Assembly (NCBI GenBank): GCA_014377145.1
Contig: JACMQE010000038.1
Coordinates: 1-5,702, forward strand
Source: Glaciimonas sp.
GTDB lineage: Bacteria; Pseudomonadota; Gammaproteobacteria; Burkholderiales; Burkholderiaceae
Reading direction: 5' to 3'
Length of the DNA stretch: 5,702 nt
Shown: positions 1-5,702 of the stretch, piece after piece
Layout of the letters: every line of letters begins with the position of its first letter
Numbering within the stretch: position 1 is the first letter of the stretch
Notes under the pieces: model-generated
Databases searched by the model: none
The model's input: the letters and a program-made list of their open reading frames with translations, nothing else
Told to the model about the DNA's origin: nothing
Translations under genes and position numbers: made by a program

Positions 1-309
1 ACAAAGAGGCTTACGCATGGTGATGGCTGGCTGGGACGCCATTCTACCTTAGCCTAGTGCATATCCTGCCGCATTCTTGGACGCGTAAGCGAAGTGGAAA
101 GTGAAGACCAAAAAGTGAAGACCAAAATGAGGGGAAAATGCCGGGTGCGATAGTACCCAATCCAAGCATTCAAATCCGAAGTGTTTCAAATCAATAGGAA
201 TACGCAAAATCACCCCAGCGACGTTGTGCTCTCGTCGTCGGTAGGCTTGACAAGCCCGTTGCTGCGACAATTCGTAGTCCTCACCGAGTCAAAAAAGTCC
301 TAAAGCAGG
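1..309. other. No recognisable gene
   Basis: I see no gene I can name in this stretch. A 73-codon open frame exists on the minus strand (270 to 49), but its product is rich in His, Phe and Tyr, has no domain, signal peptide or motif I recognise, and shows no clear ribosome binding site. It may be the remnant of a gene that once lay downstream of mnmC, or chance. The only clear structure is a 14-bp tandem duplication at 98-125. No tRNA or rRNA signature was seen by eye. Confidence 0.5.
98..125. repeat. 14-bp perfect tandem duplication
   Basis: The unit AAAGTGAAGACCAA occurs twice back to back (98-111 and 112-125) with no mismatch, and a shorter partial match (AA) follows. Two copies only, so it is not a satellite or CRISPR. 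A perfect, uninterrupted duplication in otherwise eroded sequence suggests a recent slippage or duplication event. No function is apparent. Confidence 0.85.
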
Positions 310-2267
310 TTATCTTTTAAATGGAATCTTCCGCGATAATTCTCCATGTTGATAGTAACAATTCAAAGAGCACCGTTGAGCACCTTTTTTTACCATTTTA
401 AGGGTACTTAAGACTTTACTGCGGCGTTGCGTCTTCAATATAAAACGTGCGGGGTCTAGCGCAGCCGCTAACTCTGCCTTGATCGGCAAGGGCTCGCCAT
501 TTAGTTCTGCAGCTAATAATTCCGCCGTCAGCGGTGCCCAGATTAATCCGCGTGAGGCATATCCCAGCAAGCCCTACAGTCGTGACAAACGCGGTATATC
601 TTTTAGTTGCGGTTCGCGTAGGGTGGGTTGTGCTTGAAGGTATCAGGCAATGCGCCGATCAGTGGCAGACGGTCCGTCGATACGCAGCGAAAGCCGACTC
701 GACCAGTTAGCGGTAGGCGCGCCAAATCGGTATTCCATGCAGGCAGGATATTCTTTAGACGCGCAAGATTTTTATCCTGGCTGATTTGACGCAGCTTCGT
801 TTCATCATCATCGTCATATGTCGCGTCCAGAAGACTGCACACGCCATTCTATGCTGGCGTCAGATAGCCGTCGCCATACAGCACCTGCGCTAATTTTGGG
901 GCATTTTCTCCATTGATATAGATCATCTGGCCTCGGATGGCGTTGAGCGATAAGTCGTGCGTTTGTGGAAAATTGATTGCGCCCATGCGGTTTGCCAACT
1001 GGGGCGCTGGCAATCACTGCGCCGCTTAGATCGTTTACCTGCCAGCCATCTACCATTTTGGTGAGTGTACTGGCACTGACATTAAAGTGCGTGTGTAAAT
1101 ACGCACCGCAGGCTTTCAGCAGCGCTTGGCAAAGACTGGGCGGATGCCACACCTCTGCACCTGGAAACAGCCAACCTCCGCTACCGATAGTAGTTCCTAG
1201 CAATGTGTGCCCATCGGTTGGGTTAACCATTGTGCATAGTCGGCAGGATAATGGGCTTGTTGCGCCCAGACTTGCTGGACTTTGGCTTGGGCCGCATCGC
1301 GTGCGATCTGAAACACGCTGCAAACTGCGCCGGAGAAGCCGTTACCGATGTCGCCCAGACTTTGCCAGACGTGGCATGCGAACAAATAGGCGCTGCGACT
1401 GAGCGCGAAGTGTGATTGTCATCTCGGGATAAGAGCGGTATAAAGATGCCACCCAGATTGCCCGAGGCTTCTTGCGCTATAGCGGCATGGCGTTCGATCA
1501 GCGTCACTTGTTAGCCACGTAATGTAATCGTTGACCCCCCCCGCGCCCGCCAATCCTGCACCAAGAATGATGGCGTGACGCGGGCGGGAGAGCGTCTTGA
1601 TACAAACCGCAGAAGGCTGCCAGCATGGTGAAAATACGCACTTTTTGTGGTGGTTCCAGCATTATTTTCAAAAACAAATCCCACCTTTTCCAGAACTTCT
1701 CGTTGGTTTTCCGTCGGGGTTAAAATAGTCAATTGCGCATCTGTAGCCGCCAATCATCCCAGCCGCGTCCAAAGCGGTAAGGGCCATTCTTGCGTAGTTG
1801 TGGTTGCTATCGAATGCACAAAAAATCGTCGATAGTGGCATCTATCTGTTGTAGACATTTTCCGCTGTCGCCCATTATTAACGTAAGGACGATCTGATTA
1901 TCCTCAAGATACAGAAGATGAAACCCCGGCATCGATACCGGTCCATATTGCCAGAATGGTGCGACTAACACTGACGCTGCCGGATACTCTGCGTGTGCTC
2001 GGTTCAACTCAGCCCCCCTTTTGTTAAGGGCGCGGGCAGCAGCGCCAGATAATGCAATTGCTGCGGTCGTTCCGCATCATCACACCATACCTGCCATGTT
2101 GCGAGAAATTGCTGGCCCGCGTCAAATGCGGTATCGAGAAACGTATATTAAGGCTTCCGCCGTCATGCTTCAACCATTCTTGCAATCACTATTTCGTCGA
2201 TTGGCATATGCGACGCGCTGTTGAGCTTTGGGACGATGTTAGACAAAGATGGTGCAGGTTTGGACAT
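310..2267 (-). pseudogene. mnmC: mnmC pseudogene (tRNA mnm5s2U biosynthesis bifunctional protein)
   Basis: MnmC finishes the 5-methylaminomethyl-2-thiouridine wobble base in certain tRNAs: a C-terminal FAD-dependent oxidoreductase removes the carboxymethyl group and an N-terminal SAM-dependent methyltransferase methylates the product. Reading the minus strand, I can follow it end to end through changing frames. A likely start is MSKPAPSLSNIVP at 2267. FLATWQVW lies near 2110-2080 and MPGFHLLYLEDNQIVLTL near 1930-1870. The Rossmann motif GAGLAGAG is near 1565-1540, in another frame, then VTLIERHAAIAQEASGNLGG from about 1507. GSGGWLFP and PPSLCQALLKACG follow near 1180-1110, GAINFPQTHDLSLNAIRGQ near 980-920, VGFRCVSTDRLPLIGALPD near 700-640, and [15 protein letters not shown] near 570-530. 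In-frame stops replace expected residues at three places: before QVTLIE, after YLTPA, and just before GLLGYASRG. Frameshifts lie near 2007, 1750, 1540, 1400, 1240, 985 and 610. The methyltransferase stretch around 1760-1830 is unreadable. Family homology ends near 420; the last frame runs on to 310. It cannot make a working enzyme. Confidence 0.93.
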
Positions 2268-2300
2268 CTGAAGATTGTAATTAATTGATGACGTTGTGCA

Positions 2301-2306
2301 TATAAT
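2301..2306 (+). promoter_or_regulatory. Orphan -10-like box upstream of liv remnant
   Basis: A perfect TATAAT lies in the gap between the mnmC start and the liv genes, oriented toward liv. No convincing -35 hexamer sits 16-18 bases upstream (TTGTAA is 20 bases away). It may be a relic of the liv promoter or chance in AT-rich sequence. Weak call. Confidence 0.22.
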
Positions 2307-2309
2307 TGC

Positions 2310-2726
2310 GTGGTTGGGGGATGGTTAGATCATCCCCATTTGTTAATCGTGGTACCGATGGGGTCAATGACGTATCGATTAGCGTTTCAACCGTTGGCTG
2401 AGGCTGGCACATTGGTATTGCTGATTGTGGCGGTTGCCTTGCATTACGCGTTGATGGGTATCGGCTTATTGATGTTTGGCGCGGAAGGTTCACGGACATT
2501 GCCGTTTTCGGAGGCACGTTTTGAAGTCGGCGGTCTGGCGATGACCGGTCAGAGTGTGGTGATCGTCGGTGTTTCTATCTTGTTGATTATGATGCTGTAT
2601 CTTTATTTTGAGCGAACCTTATCGGGCAAAGCCTTGCGCGCAAATGCAGTGAATCGTCTTGGTGCCTGGCTAAGTAGGGATTAGTTGGCTTGCTGGCTAG
2701 CAAGAACGTTGACGAAGGAGACCAAT
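2310..2726 (+). pseudogene. livH: livH pseudogene (branched-chain amino acid ABC transporter permease), middle fragment
   Basis: LivH is one of the two inner-membrane permeases of the high-affinity Leu/Ile/Val importer. The open frame from a GTG at 2310 to the TAG at 2682-2684 matches the middle of betaproteobacterial LivH from LLIVVPMGSMTYRLAFQPLA (from about 2340) through FGAEGSRTLPFSEARFEVGG to YFERTLSGKALRANAVNRLGA. It contains at least two hydrophobic segments: residues about 32-55, LVLLIVAVALHYALMGIGLL, and about 82-100, SVVIVGVSILLIMMLYLYF. Roughly the first 100 residues are absent. Of the C-terminal 110 or so, only a possible scrap survives in another frame (2678-2726, GLVGLLASKNVDEGDQ then TAA), which resembles the GLL...SHHVEDEE-type tail. 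That TAA overlaps the livM ATG as TAATG, the usual translational coupling in this operon. The bases that remain cannot encode a full permease. Confidence 0.88.
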
Positions 2727-2727
2727 A

Positions 2728-3825
2728 ATGCGCACTTTTTTGCGGCCTTTGCTGTTCTCTCAATCCTACCTATCTTTCTTAGCATTGGTAGTTTTTTTGG
2801 CAATCGTCGCGTTGCTACCGCCTTTGCCGACCCCCGAATACTGGATTACGTTAGCCAACTATATTGGCTTGTACACGATCGTTGCATTGTGCTTGGTATT
2901 ACTGACGAGTATCGGTGGCTTGACCTCTTTCGGTCAGGCGGCTTTTGTCGGTCTTGGTGCTTATTCCAGCGCTTATCTTAGTATGCGCTTCGGTATTTCA
3001 CTTTGAGTCGGATTACTGGTCGGGCTCGGCGTGACGATGATTGCTGCGTTCAGTATCGGGGCCATCACGCTACCTATCTGGCCCTTATCTGCCACTGGGT
3101 ACCATTGTGTGGGCGCTATCGCCATTCTATTTGTTTGGTAATCTAGATTTTCTGGGCAAGTATGATGGCCTCAATGAGATTGTTTTGATAGACTTTTTTG
3201 GTGTCACGCTCGAAAGTGGACGCAAGATGTATTACCTGATTTGGGCAATATTGTGCTGGTGTTGCTGCTAAGCTTCCAGAATTTATTGAATTCACGAATG
3301 GGACAGGCGATTCGGGCCTTGAACGGTGGCAGCGTCATGGCGGAGGCCATGGGAGTGAACACAAGCCTGGATCAAGATCCTGATTTTGTATTGGCGGCGT
3401 TATTGGCGAGAATCTCTGGTTGGTTGTATGCGTATCTGCAAAGGGCGGTCAATCCAACGCCATTTGGTCTTAATGCTGGTGTCGAATATTTGTTTATGGC
3501 GGTGGTTGGCGGCACTGGCTATGTGTGGGGCTCGATTCTTGGTTCGACCCTGTTGACGTTATTAAAGGACCAGTTGCAATCATGGTTGCCCACATTGTTT
3601 GGATCGAATGGTAATTTTGAAACCATCGTTTTTGGTATTTTGATGGTGTTGCTGTTGCAGAAAACGCGTGGTTGTTTATGGCCTTATGTGTGTAAATTGC
3701 TGCCTTCAAAGCGGAATGCGATAGCGCCGGATAGTGCGCTGGGATTGGCGATGCGTGCGAAACCCCGCAAGGAGAAATCGTGCTGGAAATCGATGGGGTA
3801 CGTAAAGAATTCTGCAGTTTGGTAG
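2728..3825 (+). pseudogene. livM: livM pseudogene (branched-chain amino acid ABC transporter permease), stop plus two frameshifts
   Basis: LivM pairs with LivH to form the membrane channel. The ATG at 2728 is preceded by GAAGGAG (2714-2720) with a 7-base spacing, so this start is credible. Frame 1 gives hydrophobic segments and the LivM signature GLTSFGQAAFVGLGAY (about residues 69-84), then an in-frame TGA at 3004-3006. Homology resumes directly after it (VGLLVGLGVTMIAAFSIGAITL). One extra base near 3073 shifts the frame to LSGPYLPLGTIVWALSPFYL and on through FLGKYDGLNEI and GRKMYYLIWAI. A second shift near 3240 returns to the first frame: LLSFQNLLNSRMGQAIRALN, EAMGVNT, SGWLYAYLQRAVNPTPFGLN, VEYLFMAVVGGTGYVWGSIL and a final hydrophobic segment near 3620-3660. 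DQDPDF near 3371-3388 replaces a normally hydrophobic stretch. The frame then runs 46 bases into livG and stops at TAG 3823-3825. The tail suggests an ancestral fusion to LivG. Confidence 0.92.
3769..3774 (+). promoter_or_regulatory. Shine-Dalgarno site before livG
   Basis: AAGGAG ends 5 bases before the GTG at 3780. The spacing and strength are good enough to decide the livG start, even though these bases also lie inside the livM reading frame. If livM and livG were once a single fused gene, this would be an internal site that only became relevant after the frameshift. Confidence 0.55.
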
Positions 3826-4559
3826 CGGTGAATGACATCAGTTTCAGCGTCGCAGAGGGAGAGATTGTCGGTTTGATCGGCCCCACTGGCGCGGGTAAAT
3901 CAACTATGTCTAATCTCGTCACGGGTGTGCCGCCATTGACCAGCGGCTCAGTCAAGTTTTTTAGTAGTTGGCGGTATTGCAAGCAAATAGCCGGTTTGTC
4001 GTCACGTCAAATTGTGCGGCGTGGCATTGCGCGTACTTTTCAGCATGTGCGATTATTGCCAAATATGACGGTATTAGAAAATGCGGTGATCGGTGCACAT
4101 TTACGCGGTAAACATGATGATGTTGCGGGTCTTGCAAGCGGCTTGTTGCGGCTGAATAAAATAGAAGAAAACGCGTTACTGTTTGAGGAAAAAGTCCAAC
4201 TCGAACGTTTTGGCTTAGGTGCGTTAATGTACCAAGAGCCTGGTAGTTTAGCGCTAGGTCAGCAGCGAATATTGGAAATCGCTCGCGCACTGTGCTTTGA
4301 TCCGATGTTGTTATTGCTAGATGAACCGGCGGTAGATTTGCGCTACCAGGAAAAACAGGTGCTGGCCGCTTTGTTGCGCACATTAAAGGCGGAAGGCATG
4401 AGTATTTTGCTGGTCGAGCATGATATAGATTTTGTCATGAATTTGACTGATTGTTTGGTGGTGATGGAATTTGGTACCAAAATTGCCGAAGGTTTGCCAG
4501 CCGAGGTGCCGCAAAACCCGGCGGTGCTGGATGCTTATCTGGGGGACATCGATGACTAA
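3780..4559 (+). CDS. livG: LivG, branched-chain amino acid ABC transporter ATP-binding protein (full-length frame, probably non-functional system)
   Basis: LivG is a cytoplasmic ATPase that pairs with LivF to drive LivH/LivM. This 259-residue frame is uninterrupted and near the family's usual length (about 255). Visible motifs: Walker A GPTGAGKST (about 34-42; usual form GPNGAGKST or GPNGAGKTT); Q-loop region TFQHVRLLP (about 85-93); signature LALGQQRILEIARAL (about 158-172); Walker B MLLLLDEP (about 177-184); H-loop ILLVEHDIDFVM (about 209-220). Start: GTG with AAGGAG 5 bases upstream; no ATG is better placed. Oddities: the usual PAAGL after Walker B reads PAVDL, which puts an acidic residue in the D-loop. 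The usual YSGS/EAGS before the signature reads EPGS. A stretch near residues 60-73 (FFSSWRYCKQIAGL) is longer and unlike relatives. Its TAA overlaps the livF ATG (ATGACTAA). Both permeases and the partner ATPase are broken, so the protein probably has no complex to join; it looks like a gene not yet hit by a stop. Confidence 0.88.
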   Translation: MLEIDGVRKEFCSLVAVNDISFSVAEGEIVGLIGPTGAGKSTMSNLVTGVPPLTSGSVKFFSSWRYCKQIAGLSSRQIVRRGIARTFQHVRLLPNMTVLENAVIGAHLRGKHDDVAGLASGLLRLNKIEENALLFEEKVQLERFGLGALMYQEPGSLALGQQRILEIARALCFDPMLLLLDEPAVDLRYQEKQVLAALLRTLKAEGMSILLVEHDIDFVMNLTDCLVVMEFGTKIAEGLPAEVPQNPAVLDAYLGDIDD

Positions 4560-5097
4560 TACGATCAATATGCCGACTGGAAGTTAGCGATTTGCATTTG
4601 GCTTACGGTAAAGTCGAAGCCTTGCATGGCGTGACTGTGCAAGGTCAGATAGTCACCGTTATCGGTCCAAATGGCGCGAACAAATCGACCATGCTGAATG
4701 CGATTGCCGGTACCATGCCGACTAATTGTCGATTGTCTATGATCTGTTCCCGCGTTTGTAGGAGCGGTGCAGGCAGCAGGCGGGCACGTTGTCCGGGGGG
4801 GAGTGCCAGATGCTGGCGGTTGTGATGGTGAAGCCAAAATTGCTGATGCTCAATGAGCCTAGCCTCGGTCTGGCACCGCTGATTGTGAAGGAAATTTTTC
4901 ATATCATTGTGCGCTTAAAGCAAGCTGGGGTTGCCATTCTGCTGGTTGAGAAAAATGCGCGTGCGGCCTTGCAAGTGGCAGATTATGCCTATGCTGGAAA
5001 CCGAGTATGTGGTCATGAAGGGGGGCTGGCGGCACAACTGGCGAGCGATCCTCAAATTATCGCTGCTTATTTGGGATTGGCGAAAAAGGCTGTTTAA
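4552..5097 (+). pseudogene. livF: livF pseudogene (branched-chain amino acid ABC transporter ATP-binding protein), central deletion
   Basis: LivF is the second ATPase of the importer. The ATG at 4552 overlaps the livG stop, as expected, but its frame ends at TAG after 11 codons. A single-base loss before about 4578 puts the true sequence (LEVSDLHLAYGKVEALHGV) in the next frame. Walker A follows near 4664-4690 as GPNGANKST, where the third glycine is replaced by Asn. After AIAGTMPT (about 4724) some 55-60 residues are missing. Homology resumes in another frame at 4738 with YDLFPRL, an in-frame TAG (4759-4761, expected Lys), then QQAGTLSGGE (the ABC signature). About four residues are missing after QMLAV. 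Walker B reads LLMLNEPSLGLAP with Asn for the usual Asp, then the H-loop region shows VEKNARAALQVADYAY (His or Gln to Lys/Asn position differs among relatives). The tail AAYLGLAKKAV ends at TAA 5095-5097. A real LivF is about 235 residues; this one cannot fold as an ATPase. Confidence 0.92.
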
Positions 5098-5199
5098 CTG
5101 TGTGTAATAAGGGATGAAACGGATTTCGGTAATGGTGTGTGGTTTTCTACGCAGAAAATAGAGTGTCTAATCGTGAAATAACAGCATTGATGGGGCAAT

Positions 5200-5228
5200 C
5201 CGGAAAATATGATGAATTTTATTTCCGG
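5200..5228. repeat. Inverted repeat between liv operon and riboswitch
   Basis: CCGGAAA (5200-5206) and TTTCCGG (5222-5228) form a perfect 7-bp stem with a 15-base AT-rich loop. It sits about 100 bases past the livF stop, where an operon terminator could lie, but no T-run follows on either strand. It is a weak terminator at best, or a chance or operator-like palindrome near the start of the riboflavin transcript. Confidence 0.35.
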
Positions 5229-5241
5229 TTGTCAATGTATA

Positions 5242-5247
5242 TTTAAT
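5242..5247 (+). promoter_or_regulatory. Possible -10 box for the riboflavin transcript
   Basis: TTTAAT matches the sigma-70 -10 consensus at five of six positions and would start transcription near 5254, about ten bases before the riboswitch aptamer, where a promoter is expected. No good -35 is visible 16-18 bases upstream. TTGTCA at 5229-5234 resembles a -35, but the matching -10 position (GAATAG) is poor. Placement is inferred mainly from context. Confidence 0.28.
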
Positions 5248-5264
5248 ACACGAATAGCCGGATA

Positions 5265-5427
5265 CGTTCTCAGGGCGTGGTGAAATTCCCCCCGGCGATA
5301 ATGGTACGCAATGTGTCTAGCCCGCGAGCGCTTGTTATGGAGGCCGGTTGTTTAGCTTCAGCAGCAAGGTCAGCAGACTCGGTGTGATTCCGCGGCCGAT
5401 GGTTATAGTCCGGATAAAGAGAGAGCG
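5265..5427 (+). promoter_or_regulatory. FMN riboswitch aptamer (RFN element)
   Basis: This RNA element binds flavin mononucleotide and turns riboflavin genes down when FMN is plentiful. The conserved blocks appear in order: TTCTCAGGGCG, GGTGAAATTCC, CCGGCG, AGCCCGCGAGCGC (about 5320-5332), GGTCAGCAGA, CGGTGTGATTCCG, GGCCGATGGTTATAGTCCGG and GGATAAAGAGAGAGCG. Closing stem P1 pairs 5265-5271 (CGTTCTC) with 5421-5427 (GAGAGCG), 7 bp with one G-U. The adenines flanking the ligand in the known FMN aptamer structure (in GCGAGCG, CCGA and GGAT) are present. Differences: the first hairpin reads GTGG...CCCC, with a T-C mismatch, and the single A usually found between its CCCC and CCGG is missing, leaving a six-C run. 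It lies directly upstream of ribH, which supports the call. Whether the altered hairpin still allows tight FMN binding is unknown. Confidence 0.95.
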
Positions 5428-5539
5428 AGATGCGGTGAAGAATTGGATCAAAATTTGTGGTCGTCGCTGGCGTTGATAGTAGCTTAGGTGGCATTAAGTA
5501 AGTTAAGGGCGGTGTTGTAAGCATTGAAGAGTCGATTCT

Positions 5540-5557
5540 GTATGCGCTTACGCGTAC
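5540..5557 (+). terminator. Candidate terminator-like hairpin in the ribH leader
   Basis: GTATGCG (5540-5546) pairs with CGCGTAC (5551-5557), 7 bp with one U-G pair and a 4-base loop, followed by TTTATAAATCC. The T-run is short, so intrinsic termination would be weak. Part of it (GCTTAC, 5546-5551) can instead pair perfectly with GTAAGC at 5517-5522, giving a mutually exclusive stem as in an antiterminator. This is inferred from base complementarity only. Confidence 0.35.
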
Positions 5558-5585
5558 TTTATAAATCCTTATCGATCCAAAATGC

Positions 5586-5615
5586 CCTGTTTTTTATGCT
5601 TTATCTAAAAACAGG
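5586..5615 (+). promoter_or_regulatory. Hairpin sequestering the ribH ribosome binding site
   Basis: CCTGTTTTT (5586-5594) and AAAAACAGG (5607-5615) form a perfect 9-bp stem with a 12-base loop. The 3' arm includes the AGG of the Shine-Dalgarno AGGAG (5613-5617), so when formed it would hide the ribosome binding site. In many proteobacterial FMN riboswitches the ligand acts on translation in this way, so this is a good candidate for the OFF structure. I could not identify an obvious anti-sequestering strand linking it to the aptamer. Confidence 0.6.
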
Positions 5616-5624
5616 AGTAATCAA

Positions 5625-5702
5625 ATTCTGCAACAATTAGCTGTCACAACATCCAATATCCAAGCAGGCCAGCATGGTCGGCGCATTGCTTTTGTCCAAG
5701 CG
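5625..5702 (+). CDS. ribH: RibH2-type 6,7-dimethyl-8-ribityllumazine synthase, N-terminal part (cut by window end)
   Basis: Lumazine synthase condenses 5-amino-6-ribitylamino-uracil with 3,4-dihydroxy-2-butanone 4-phosphate, the penultimate step of riboflavin synthesis. The 26 codons visible contain no stop. The segment GRRIAFVQA at the end matches the first beta strand of RibH2-type enzymes (RIAF-Q-, normally followed by a Trp-His pair that lies outside the window). An FMN riboswitch directly upstream strongly supports the identity. AGGAG (5613-5617) is followed after 7 bases by ATT (5625-5627), then CTG (5628-5630). No ATG, GTG or TTG is in frame between the upstream stop (5562) and the window end. 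Either ATT or CTG is used as a rare start, or an ATG mutated to ATT. The preceding residues (LQQLAVTTSNIQAGQH) are a variable leader in this family. Only the first sixth or so of the gene is seen, so whether it is intact downstream is unknown. Confidence 0.72.
   Translation, partial: MLQQLAVTTSNIQAGQHGRRIAFVQA

Larger units (their letters stand above)
5428..5624 (+). other. Riboswitch leader / expression platform region
   Basis: About 200 bases separate the aptamer from the ribH coding region. No protein gene is apparent. The region holds two structures that could read out the aptamer state: competing stems at 5517-5557 and a hairpin covering the ribosome binding site at 5586-5615. Which of these operates, if either, cannot be settled from sequence alone. 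Confidence 0.55.

Noticed and set aside
80..90. ACGCGTAAGCG, inverted copy of CGCTTACGCGT at 5545-5555
   Set aside because: An 11-base match on opposite strands is expected several times by chance in a window this size, and the flanks do not match, so it is not evidence for a mobile-element end.
244..256. Palindrome GGCTTG-A-CAAGCC
   Set aside because: A one-base centre cannot form a stable hairpin, and there is no neighbouring gene or T-run to give it a role.
368..384. Direct repeat GAGCACC...GAGCACC followed by seven Ts, possible terminator
   Set aside because: The repeat is direct, not inverted, so it cannot form a terminator stem.
977..1402. Plus-strand open frame of 141 codons across the mnmC region
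   Set aside because: It lies opposite clear MnmC homology, its product is rich in Arg, Cys and Pro with no recognisable domain, and it has no good ribosome binding site.
3494..4383. Minus-strand open frames opposite livM and livG
   Set aside because: They are antisense shadows of well-recognised Liv coding sequence and show low-complexity Thr/Pro/Ser-rich products.
5270..5524. Minus-strand 84-codon open frame
   Set aside because: It overlaps the FMN riboswitch aptamer and its leader; the sequence conservation there is explained by RNA structure.
1..5702. CRISPR array, insertion sequence, toxin-antitoxin or defence system
   Set aside because: No repeated spacer pattern, no transposase homology, no terminal inverted repeats with target duplications and no paired small genes were seen; the coding content is accounted for by mnmC, liv and ribH.

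Overview
The window looks like a decaying stretch of a betaproteobacterial chromosome, most likely Burkholderiales (Oxalobacteraceae- or Burkholderia-like). The placement rests on recalled protein resemblance, not on a search. Evidence for decay is strong. Genes readable over their whole length are broken by several independent lesions: in-frame nonsense codons, single-base frameshifts and segment-sized deletions. This pattern fits a host-restricted or endosymbiotic lineage in genome reduction better than random sequencing error, because a few indels would not explain missing blocks of about 55 to 110 residues.

Layout: 1-309 has no recognisable gene, only a perfect 14-bp tandem duplication. 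About 310-2267 (minus strand) is the wreck of mnmC, a bifunctional tRNA wobble-uridine modification enzyme; its methyltransferase half and FAD-oxidoreductase half can both be followed through frame changes. From about 2310 to 5097 (plus strand) lies a branched-chain amino acid ABC transporter operon in order livH-livM-livG-livF. livH is reduced to its middle plus a possible scrap of the C-terminus. livM is split by a stop and two frameshifts. livG is the only full-length open frame but carries odd substitutions. livF has lost its centre and has altered nucleotide-binding motifs. Without working permeases the transporter should be dead, and livG is probably on its way out.

The right end differs. 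At 5265-5427 there is a well-preserved FMN (RFN) riboswitch aptamer, then a leader of about 190 nt with two candidate expression-platform structures. One of these is a perfect 9-bp hairpin that would bury the Shine-Dalgarno sequence. The leader ends at the first 26 codons of a lumazine synthase (RibH2-type) gene that runs off the window. Its reading frame is clean, but no ATG, GTG or TTG lies where the start should be; an ATT sits at ideal spacing from AGGAG.

Taken together, amino-acid import and tRNA modification have been abandoned here while a flavin-controlled riboflavin gene still looks largely maintained. I see no convincing new biological system. The most useful leads are the riboswitch/RBS-hairpin/unusual-start arrangement and the single surviving ATPase frame in a dead operon.
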